Assembly: GCA_016182385.1 (NCBI GenBank)
Contig: JACPGV010000006.1
Coordinates: 1-35,026 of the forward strand
Length of the DNA stretch: 35,026 nt
Direction of reading: 5' to 3'
Source: Candidatus Moraniibacteriota bacterium
GTDB taxonomy: Bacteria > Patescibacteriota > Minisyncoccia > Moranbacterales > UBA1568
A program made the position numbers and the translations under genes. A model generated the notes under the pieces. The model ran no database searches and was not told the origin of the DNA. It saw only the letters and a list, made by a program, of their open reading frames with translations. Of the stretch, positions 9,562-17,782 are shown one piece after another. How positions within the stretch are numbered: position 1 is the first letter of the stretch; each line of letters starts with the position of its first letter.

Positions 9562-12285
9562 TTATTGCGTTTCGCCACGACGTCTTTCAAGTAATCCATA
9601 CAAAAGTCCGCAGATAAAAAGTATCAAACCGACACTGACGAATATACGGAAGGTAAAAAGAATAGACGCTGGAAAATAAGAAGTAAGCGCGGCAAAATAC
9701 TTCTCAGGACCAAGCGGCGTGGCATAGGTAATAGCGGGATCGCGTAACTCAATCTGCGTGGCAATGCTCATATTTTTTTCCGCCGTATCAAAAGGAGAGA
9801 CGTTCCAGATAGCAAAAAGAGCGCGTCGAATATCGTCTGACTGTATGACGCGAGAAACAAAATCGAGACTGTAAATATCTCCCAAAGATCGATCGGCAGA
9901 AAATGTTATGGTTTGCGGATCCGTGCTCCCATCAACCCTCTCTCCATTGAGGCGCCATTCGCTGGTAGACATACTCTCGATATATGCCGGCACAAAACCC
10001 CGCTTGAAAGAAAGATCACTTCCGGCGTATGCCTCAAAAACCGTTTCACTAAAATGATCACAGAGATTATTGGCGCACTTTCCGGAAGAGCCCGAACTGC
10101 CGGTAATATCTTTGTACTGTCCCAAAAGTTTCGGCCACGCGACATTATTATTCGTCGAACGAATATACACCGACGGTTCAACAATACGGAATGTTCTCGC
10201 CATCGTTATATTTTTTCCCGACTGACTATCATTTGCCGTAACAGATACCGTATACGTATCTCCGACATTCCCCGTTACTGGAAAAAAGTTTACATTCGTC
10301 TGTTTTTCATCGGCGCATTCCGAAGATACAACCTTGGAACATACAAGTGGCTTCCCATTGATGGCCCACTGAAAGTCAGAAAGTCCTCCCGTATCAACTT
10401 TTACTCCGATGATATCATTTTTGATAATGGAACACACCGCCCGATCAGAAAGATCATTACAAATAGAATCTGAGGATTGGTCCAATCCAACGGTAATACC
10501 CCTCACTGTCTCCGTAATCGTTCTTACTCGATACGTATTTATTTTTTCCCCCGTAGAAAGAAATTTGACGATGACATCGCTCTTTCCCTTGCGAACGACA
10601 CCGGAAGAAAAATTTTCAACTGCATCCACACGAAAACGCAAATAGCCGACTCCTCCCGAAAGAAAATCTCCCAATTTCTTCTCGCTCGTACCAAATTCTG
10701 CCGTACGCTTGCTATTTTGCGGAATATTCAATCGCAGTTCGATAGTATTAAGACCATTTCCCTTGCTATTCCCCAAAAGCCCCCAATTTTGAAGCTCTTT
10801 CGTTATATTTGCTACGTTTCCACCGCTCGTAGCATCAAATCGGATGTTATCACTTATGGAGACATTCCATTCATAAAGAACCTCCGTGGCATTACGACCA
10901 ACATTACTTATATTGGCATACGCCACCACTGTATCACCGGCGGCGCTTTCGGTCGGATCATTTGTCGGGCTCTCCGGAGTAGCTGTCACACTTACGTCAA
11001 GATTGGAAGGCTGTCCACCTTCAGCCGGATCAATAAGGTTATTCTTCAAACATTTATTCATGTCTATATCCACTGTAGGAATACTTACTTTATAGCCACG
11101 AATAGTCTTGGTATATGCCCCCGTACCGGAAGCCTCAGAAATACTGCAATTATTTTTGGAAAAAGCCCACATAATCATGTTTGATCCATCATCATGCTTG
11201 GTAGGAAACATCGAGGTTCCTTCCACCGCGACTCCCACCTTGTCCCCGGAAACATAATTCCATGTAAAACTCGACTGTCCCAAACCAATCACATTCGCCT
11301 CGTCTTTATTGCCATTATCCGCCGTATCCGGATCATGGGGATTCGTTCCCCAAAAACGTTCTTCAGTTTTCCCAAAAACACCATCACCGCTTTTTGAGGC
11401 CTCGGGAAAAATATGCTTACAATAAGGTTTTGAATTACTCTCGGCTTGTGGTGTACAAGAGGAAAGAGCTGTTCCGCACGCCGTCGTTGATGGGTCGGCG
11501 ACACAACGTGGTGTTCCGGTCGAACAGCTTGCCGTACTTGTTTCTGAAGAACAAACGGGAAAACCGGCAAATTGGCATGTCGTCGAACTTGTAATGGTAA
11601 AAAAGTTTTCGCTCGGGTCATTGGAACCACTCGTTATCTCCTCTTCAGGAAGCATGCACGCGGCCGATGTTCCGCTCGGACAAGGGAACTCCGGGCTTCC
11701 GGTTGACTCGGCAAACTCATAATTTTTTCCACTCACATTGTCGTGAAAATAACAATGATCGACATGTCCTACTTTGTTATTTCCGCCGAAACGCGCTTTG
11801 TATCCATCATTATCATCATCAGAACCATAATTCGTATCGGAGCTGTCATACCCATTCTGAGCCAAAATACGCATAGCCTCTATCTTCCAATCTTCCTCAT
11901 CATATTTGCCATTATCATCATAATCACAAGTCTCCTTATCACAATCAACACGCTTGAGGTACCACGTATAATACAAATCATTCTCATTGTTGGAAAAATA
12001 AATAGGAAGAGCTTTCGCCGTTATTTTTTGCCCCTCTTTCGGGTCGGTCGGGTTGAAAAAAAGCGAAACTTCAGGTGTCATTTTCTTGTTACCCGATGTA
12101 TTAAATTCCTCTCCCTGATTTTGGATCGCCCCCAAATCAAGATGGTATCGTTTTTCAATATCACCCGCCATTGAAGAAGCGGATGGCATTTTAAATGCTA
12201 AAACAGGAGCCATCGGCTCTATCAAAAGAGCGCTCATCAAAAAAAGACTGAAAAAAAAATTTTGTTTTTTGAGAAAAATAGACAT
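9562..12285 (-). CDS. Large surface-exposed protein of the T4SS locus, with signal peptide, Ca-binding-type motifs and C-terminal TM
   Basis: 907 aa; N-terminal hydrophobic segment, DYDDNGKYDEED (EF-hand-like loop), DDDNDGY and GTNPHDPDTADNGNKDEANV (TSP3-like), Cys-rich block, C-terminal TM ILFTFRIFVSVGLILFICGLLYGLLERRRGE. Confidence 0.75.
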   Translation of the reverse strand: MSIFLKKQNFFFSLFLMSALLIEPMAPVLAFKMPSASSMAGDIEKRYHLDLGAIQNQGEEFNTSGNKKMTPEVSLFFNPTDPKEGQKITAKALPIYFSNNENDLYYTWYLKRVDCDKETCDYDDNGKYDEEDWKIEAMRILAQNGYDSSDTNYGSDDDNDGYKARFGGNNKVGHVDHCYFHDNVSGKNYEFAESTGSPEFPCPSGTSAACMLPEEEITSGSNDPSENFFTITSSTTCQFAGFPVCSSETSTASCSTGTPRCVADPSTTACGTALSSCTPQAESNSKPYCKHIFPEASKSGDGVFGKTEERFWGTNPHDPDTADNGNKDEANVIGLGQSSFTWNYVSGDKVGVAVEGTSMFPTKHDDGSNMIMWAFSKNNCSISEASGTGAYTKTIRGYKVSIPTVDIDMNKCLKNNLIDPAEGGQPSNLDVSVTATPESPTNDPTESAAGDTVVAYANISNVGRNATEVLYEWNVSISDNIRFDATSGGNVANITKELQNWGLLGNSKGNGLNTIELRLNIPQNSKRTAEFGTSEKKLGDFLSGGVGYLRFRVDAVENFSSGVVRKGKSDVIVKFLSTGEKINTYRVRTITETVRGITVGLDQSSDSICNDLSDRAVCSIIKNDIIGVKVDTGGLSDFQWAINGKPLVCSKVVSSECADEKQTNVNFFPVTGNVGDTYTVSVTANDSQSGKNITMARTFRIVEPSVYIRSTNNNVAWPKLLGQYKDITGSSGSSGKCANNLCDHFSETVFEAYAGSDLSFKRGFVPAYIESMSTSEWRLNGERVDGSTDPQTITFSADRSLGDIYSLDFVSRVIQSDDIRRALFAIWNVSPFDTAEKNMSIATQIELRDPAITYATPLGPEKYFAALTSYFPASILFTFRIFVSVGLILFICGLLYGLLERRRGETQ

Positions 12286-12291
12286 AGAATC

Positions 12292-12948
12292 TTATTGGAG
12301 AATAAGCAAAAATACGTCGGCGAGTAAAAGAAAGAGCCATTGGGTGAAAAAAGAATACCGAATCGATCCTGAACGATGAGCAATCCACGCGGAAAAAGGA
12401 CAAAAAAGAAAAAGCGCGAAAAGCGACCACGTTATCGAATCTTGCAAAAACATGGTGAGAAAAAAAAGACTCACGCCCACGCCCACCCCCCACAAACCAT
12501 TCTGACGCAACCACAACAACTGTACAAATCCACGAAAAAACATTTCATACAAAAATATGGTAAAGGGAACCAAAATCATCTCATACAAAACAAACCAGAG
12601 AAAATTCTTCTGTACGAAAAGAGGCAAAGCATACGCTTCTTTTATCTCGGGGAAAAGAAAGGTGGCGACAACGAACAAAAAACTGGCCACAACAAGAGAA
12701 ACCACGCCGGCAAAAATCCCTTCTCGCAACTCTCCCCAATGCCAACCGATATTTTTCAAGGACTCTTTTAATATCATTGTACAATAAAGAGTGGGAATCA
12801 CCAAAAAAAACGCGACTCCCACTACCGCCTCTTGAAAAGCAAGACTGAGCGTTTCGTTTCCGGAAAAGAAAATAATAAAACCAAGACAAAAAAACACCAA
12901 AAAACCAGTAACAAAAAAACGTCTATTGGTAAAAAAATTTTTTTCCAT
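12292..12948 (-). CDS. CPBP/Abi-like integral membrane protein with degenerate motifs
   Basis: Multi-TM; FLYEMFFRGFVQLLW resembles the CPBP EExxxRG motif but lacks the first Glu. Start placed at 12948 (MEKNFFTNRRF...). Confidence 0.55.
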   Translation of the reverse strand: MEKNFFTNRRFFVTGFLVFFCLGFIIFFSGNETLSLAFQEAVVGVAFFLVIPTLYCTMILKESLKNIGWHWGELREGIFAGVVSLVVASFLFVVATFLFPEIKEAYALPLFVQKNFLWFVLYEMILVPFTIFLYEMFFRGFVQLLWLRQNGLWGVGVGVSLFFLTMFLQDSITWSLFALFLFCPFSAWIAHRSGSIRYSFFTQWLFLLLADVFLLILQ

Positions 12949-12952
12949 AAAA

Positions 12953-13519
12953 TTATGTTGTTTCCGCGGGAACAGCTTGTTGTGCTTCACGCCAAGCCTT
13001 TCGCGCCAAATGATACAAAAGTACGACCATTGCCGTCTCAATCGGCATAAAATTAAGACCAAAACCGATTGCTTCGATCAGCCCGAATCCGATCACGACC
13101 AGTCCGCGCATGAGTTGCATATTGGATCGCGTTTGCTTGGAAGAGCTGTCAAACAAAGTAAGAAGCATCCAAATAAGAAACGTGAAACAAAGAGTGACGA
13201 CTGTCCCGATACCGGGAAATGAACCGATACCGACCAAATCCAAAAGATCCTTCAAAAGAGCGATGCAACCCACCCCCGTATAAAGAACTATCGATGGCTT
13301 TTTTCCGGTGAACTGCGCCGACGAAGCGTTTTTCCCTTGCCTATCCGTCACAGCTCTCCGATAAACATCATTGTATACTCTCTTTGCTTCACGCGCCCGA
13401 TCCAAAGGACGCAAACTGGACGTGCTTTTTGTGGTTGCGCTACGACCAGCGGCAGAAGTTGCTCCCCTGATGGCAGAGACTGCTCCTCTCGCGGCTTGAG
13501 CGATAACGGGAAGAACCAT
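12953..13519 (-). CDS. Hypothetical membrane protein within the T4SS locus
   Basis: 188 aa with hydrophobic segments (GIGTVVTLCFTFLIWMLLTLF, LMRGLVVIGFGLIEAIGFGLNF); tightly packed in the operon. Confidence 0.7.
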   Translation of the reverse strand: MVLPVIAQAARGAVSAIRGATSAAGRSATTKSTSSLRPLDRAREAKRVYNDVYRRAVTDRQGKNASSAQFTGKKPSIVLYTGVGCIALLKDLLDLVGIGSFPGIGTVVTLCFTFLIWMLLTLFDSSSKQTRSNMQLMRGLVVIGFGLIEAIGFGLNFMPIETAMVVLLYHLARKAWREAQQAVPAETT

Positions 13520-13530
13520 AAGAAAAAAAG

Positions 13531-15396
13531 TTAGCTGGCATCAAAATCCTGTTTTGCCTGTTCAATTTCCAATAATTGTCGCGGATCGGAAGTGATAATC
13601 TGGTCCTCACTATAAGAAGCGATCACCTTGATAGCGGCATGTTTCGATCCGGCGAAAAAAATCCCTTCTCCGACGTTACTTTCAAGCAAAAGAAATTTTT
13701 CATGATCCGTCAAATAAAACGTTTCCGACACCAGATCAATCGATGATGGCGATTGACGAAGCAAAAGTTGCATCGAGGAGTTGGTAATAATCGGTTTGCC
13801 ATACCGAGAAGACGCGAAATCACCAATATCCTGAGTGATCGTCGTCAGTCCCGTATAATACTTGCGACATCGTTTGGCCACGCCAAAAAGAAAAGAGGCG
13901 GCATCTTCATGTTGCATCATCACCCACGCCTCATCAACCACAATGATTCTTTTTTTCATTTTGGAACGAATTTCATTCCAAATAAATTGCAAAATAATAT
14001 ACATGGCTATCGGTCGCAACTCATCTTCCAAATCACGAATATTGAATACCACCAACTGATTATTCGTTTCGATATTCGTCTGCTTATTGAGGAACCCTCC
14101 AAAAATACCCTCCGTATATCGCTCCAGACGCGCCGCGAGTGATTCCGCGCCTTCCATATTCTGCAAAACGGCATACAAGTCGGACATCGTTGGAAAAGAT
14201 GACGCGGTAAGTGCCGAAAAATCCGTCGTTTCGGTAATATCCCGAATGGCGTATGATTCCCGAATGGCGCGATCAATGATCGAATCCTCCTCAGGCGTTA
14301 CCGAACCAAGCATCAAATGAAGTAATCCGATAATATTGGCAATCGTGTTGCGGAAAACCCCTTCACTGTCCTCGTCGTCACCTCCCTTTGGCAAATCAAA
14401 AGGATTGAGATGTACATCCGAATTAAGAGAAACCTTCAAGAATGTCCCGTCAACCGCTTCACAAAGATGTTTATACTCATTCTCCGGATCAACGATGATA
14501 ACACTCGCGCCAAACATCATCGAACGCAAAACCTCAAGTTTCACAGTATAACTTTTACCAGCTCCGGATTTGGCAAACACCACCATATTGGCATTTTCCA
14601 TTTTAAACCGATCAAAAAGCACGAGACTGTTATTGTGTCGATTGATTCCATACAAAATACCCTCATTAGAAGAGAGGTCCGAAGAAACGAACGGAAATGT
14701 CGTAGAAAGAGGTTCGGTATTTAAATTATTCGCCACGTCAAGCGTATCCATGGCAAGTGGTCGCGTCGCCGAAAAACCCTGATCCATACGCATAATGGCC
14801 GGTTTGGTATAGACGAGTTGCGCCTCAAGCAACGATTCCATCGCCTGGCATTTTTTTGACAAATCCTTTTCATCACTCCCATAAATCGTCATATAGATAC
14901 CAAAGCGGAAAAATTTTTCCGTCCCCTGTTGCAGCTTATCACGCAACATTTCGATATCCTCCAAGGCGGTTTCCAGTACGGGATCACGCACTTTGCCGCC
15001 CTCCGCTTCGATATGAATTTGCGACTGCACCTGCGTCGCTGATTTGCGCAAACTCTTGAGAATCTCCGCGGTCTCAATGGGATGAACAAACAAAGCCGTG
15101 TCCATGGCAAAATCAATATTGATAATCGGCGAAAACCAGTTGGTAGAAAGGTACCGCGGATACGCAATGACAAAATATGTCCGTGTCAACACATCTCCAA
15201 TCTGCATCCCGTTGGGATTGAGACGAATAGCCGGAGGAGCGATCAGATCCCGAATGGTAGCCACTCCCTTTTGGTAGAGCAACTCTTCCTCGCTCACTTG
15301 CGGTTGCGCAAACAAAGAAAATCCACCGTTTTTCTTTTTGTTCGTCTCGGCTTTTTTCTTTTCCTCAATATTCTGAAGAGAAATTCCTTGTGGCAT
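13531..15396 (-). CDS. VirB4-like type IV secretion ATPase
   Basis: Walker A VVFAKSGAGKSYTVK, Walker B RIIVVDEAWVMM, downstream TITQDIGDF and NSSMQLLLRQS motifs typical of VirB4/TraC ATPases. Confidence 0.93.
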   Translation of the reverse strand: MPQGISLQNIEEKKKAETNKKKNGGFSLFAQPQVSEEELLYQKGVATIRDLIAPPAIRLNPNGMQIGDVLTRTYFVIAYPRYLSTNWFSPIINIDFAMDTALFVHPIETAEILKSLRKSATQVQSQIHIEAEGGKVRDPVLETALEDIEMLRDKLQQGTEKFFRFGIYMTIYGSDEKDLSKKCQAMESLLEAQLVYTKPAIMRMDQGFSATRPLAMDTLDVANNLNTEPLSTTFPFVSSDLSSNEGILYGINRHNNSLVLFDRFKMENANMVVFAKSGAGKSYTVKLEVLRSMMFGASVIIVDPENEYKHLCEAVDGTFLKVSLNSDVHLNPFDLPKGGDDEDSEGVFRNTIANIIGLLHLMLGSVTPEEDSIIDRAIRESYAIRDITETTDFSALTASSFPTMSDLYAVLQNMEGAESLAARLERYTEGIFGGFLNKQTNIETNNQLVVFNIRDLEDELRPIAMYIILQFIWNEIRSKMKKRIIVVDEAWVMMQHEDAASFLFGVAKRCRKYYTGLTTITQDIGDFASSRYGKPIITNSSMQLLLRQSPSSIDLVSETFYLTDHEKFLLLESNVGEGIFFAGSKHAAIKVIASYSEDQIITSDPRQLLEIEQAKQDFDAS

Positions 15397-15407
15397 GATA
15401 GTAAATA

Positions 15408-16094
15408 TTATTTTTCCGAAGAAAGCTCGATATTCTCTACGTTTTTGATAACGGTCGTGGTAAACAAAGACGGATTGTAACTATTGTAAAGCAATTCTAT
15501 GATCTCTTCCGTATTGAGCTGCGTCACGCGCAAACCTGATCCGGAAAGCGAAGCGGCAATATGATCGACGCGTTGTGTGAGTTGCAATCGGTACGTATCA
15601 AAAAGATCCTCCCGCGTGTTTGCTTTTTTTGCCTGAAAAACACCCAGCATTTTTTCGAAAAACCCGCCCTGTTTATCTTCGACCGGCGAAAAAGGAATCA
15701 CCACATAAAAAAACTTGGACATGATACTCGACACCTCGGTCAAGTTCTTGATAAACGTCTTATATTCAGAAATCTGAAAACGGAGCAGTTCGTTTTCTTG
15801 TTTTTTTTCTTCCTCCTTAAGGCGCTCCAAATACGGATCAATATTAAACCGCCGCGAACTCACTATGATCTGCACCGGAAAATCAAGAGAGTTGAGAAAT
15901 GATTGGTACTGACCGATAATAGCATCCTGTTCTTCGCTTGATTTCAAGTCAAAATTAAGCGAAGACACAAGCAAAATACTCCGCAAAGCGCCATTTTTAA
16001 GAATAATGACTCCGTCACGAATTTCATCCACTTCCACGTACTTTTGTGTGCTGGATGCGCCTGTATTTTTTTTTGTTTTCAGAAGCTCCACCAT
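15408..16094 (-). CDS. TraC/VirB4 N-terminal-domain-like protein
   Basis: YVEVDEIRDGVIILKNGALRSILLVSSLNFDLKSSEEQDAIIGQYQSFLNSLDFPVQIIVSSRRFNIDPY; located between PrgI and VirB4. Confidence 0.75.
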   Translation of the reverse strand: MVELLKTKKNTGASSTQKYVEVDEIRDGVIILKNGALRSILLVSSLNFDLKSSEEQDAIIGQYQSFLNSLDFPVQIIVSSRRFNIDPYLERLKEEEKKQENELLRFQISEYKTFIKNLTEVSSIMSKFFYVVIPFSPVEDKQGGFFEKMLGVFQAKKANTREDLFDTYRLQLTQRVDHIAASLSGSGLRVTQLNTEEIIELLYNSYNPSLFTTTVIKNVENIELSSEK

Positions 16095-16133
16095 ATATTC
16101 CTCATGCGACTATCACGATAAAATTTTCTCAGA

Positions 16134-16541
16134 TTATTTTTTTCCTCGGCTATCCATGATGCGTGCCAACTCTTCCAGTTTTTCTCTCTCGATTCGTTTT
16201 CTTTCCGATCCCTGTTTATCGCCTGTTTCTTTTGCTTCCGTTTTCATGGGTGTTGGTCGACGTACGGGACGCTCCCACACCGACACCTTCGGTCGAAATA
16301 AAAATAATATTGAGTAAAAAATAAATGTTACCAGCGGAAAACCATTGGGGCGATAGAAAGCGAAAGCCACGAAAATAAGAACAATGGGGATGGCGGAAAC
16401 GATAAACATCGCTCCATCAAATACATTGAACGCGACCAAAAGAACGGCGCCCATACCGATCATCCACAAAAGCTGTCGCCACGTGAGCGGTCCGGCGATT
16501 TTGTCTTCAACATCGATAAATTGTGGAACGCTAAACATCAT
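16134..16541 (-). CDS. PrgI family protein (VirB3-like position)
   Basis: FSVPQFIDVEDKIAGPLTWRQLLWMIG N-terminus and two TM helices, then FRPKVSVWERP. Confidence 0.88.
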   Translation of the reverse strand: MMFSVPQFIDVEDKIAGPLTWRQLLWMIGMGAVLLVAFNVFDGAMFIVSAIPIVLIFVAFAFYRPNGFPLVTFIFYSILFLFRPKVSVWERPVRRPTPMKTEAKETGDKQGSERKRIEREKLEELARIMDSRGKK

Positions 16542-16582
16542 AGATCACGTATTTTTCATTATAACACAGGCGTCGAGATATT

Positions 16583-17761
16583 TTACAGATCACCTTCTTC
16601 AAAAGATCCCTGTCGTTCCGAAGAAAGTGCTGTGATACGAAACGGGCCATTTCCGGAAAAAGGTATCGCCTTCTTCGGTGTGGGTGAGATAATTTTTTCG
16701 GTCATTTCTTTTTCCGCCGGAAGAATATGCTTGGTAGAAAAACTGATACCCCCTCCCAAAGGGGGAGACGCTACTGGTGGTGCTACTGGCGATGCTAAGT
16801 CTTTTCGCGGCACAACAGGAAAGGCGGTTCCTCTTTGCATGACAATATCTCCCTCGGTATGATTCGGGAACGCTTTTTTTGGCGGAAGCGGGACGACTGT
16901 TTCCTCTCCCGCTCGTCGTACCGGAGAAAATGTAAAATGAACATCTTTTTCCTCTCCCACCTCCTTTTTCAAAGGAAGAAAACTCTTTGCCGAAGCGGAA
17001 AAACTCTCCTCAAAAGGCGGAAACACGATCTCTTGTCGCACCGTATCAATGGTGAGAGGAAAATTTTCTTCAATGGATTTCAACACGAAATTGACGTGTT
17101 CTCGATCTTCCGACGAAAGTTTTTTTCCGTTCTCCGAACGAAAAAGAAAATTGCCACGCTGAACACTGTCATGGTGTCCGACTCCCAATTCATCCCGGTA
17201 ATATTTGATCCAATTAACAAGCGACGGTCGCACCGGTGTTCTTTGTGTTTTCAGTTTAATTTTTTCCATCGTAATCGTCTGCTGACCAAGCATTTCATAC
17301 TGCGCCATTGCCTGAAGCAAGGGCAGGCTTACCGCCACTATTTGCGGTTTTTCCTCCTGTTCATCCTCTTCCGATTTCAATTTCGGTTTAATCGTCATAA
17401 TTTCTGTTCGGATGAATTCCGCGATTTCCCGTGCCTGATGAGGATCGCCCCCCATCGTCACGAGCACCGATCCGATTTTCGCTTCCGCCTGCTCTGGCGA
17501 CAACTCGCCGAAGAAAATTTTACGGATAAATAAACTAACGTATCCAATCGCCGTATCATTTAAACGAAAAAATTCTTGTATTTCTTCAACTTTATAAGGC
17601 AATTCATCTGATATCAGAATATCTCGAATTTCTTTCGACAAACCCTTAAACTTCTTCCAAAGCGCTCTTTCGTTATCTGGAGGCATCAAATCAGCCGTTC
17701 CTTCTTCAGAAACAAGCATCGGAAAATAAATGGTATGTTTGATTATTTCTTGCTTATTCAT
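16583..17761 (-). CDS. Hypothetical protein of the T4SS locus, basic/Pro-rich C-terminus
   Basis: 392-aa ORF between the VirB6-like and PrgI genes in the same operon; no family recognised. Confidence 0.75.
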   Translation of the reverse strand: MNKQEIIKHTIYFPMLVSEEGTADLMPPDNERALWKKFKGLSKEIRDILISDELPYKVEEIQEFFRLNDTAIGYVSLFIRKIFFGELSPEQAEAKIGSVLVTMGGDPHQAREIAEFIRTEIMTIKPKLKSEEDEQEEKPQIVAVSLPLLQAMAQYEMLGQQTITMEKIKLKTQRTPVRPSLVNWIKYYRDELGVGHHDSVQRGNFLFRSENGKKLSSEDREHVNFVLKSIEENFPLTIDTVRQEIVFPPFEESFSASAKSFLPLKKEVGEEKDVHFTFSPVRRAGEETVVPLPPKKAFPNHTEGDIVMQRGTAFPVVPRKDLASPVAPPVASPPLGGGISFSTKHILPAEKEMTEKIISPTPKKAIPFSGNGPFRITALSSERQGSFEEGDL

Positions 17762-17782
17762 ACGTTCATTAATAAGACTACC

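Noticed and set aside
9913-12174. Several long plus-strand ORFs (for example 9913-10473, 10477-11184, 11743-12174)
   Set aside because: Antisense to the 907-aa minus-strand gene, with compositions typical of shadow ORFs and no recognisable domain.
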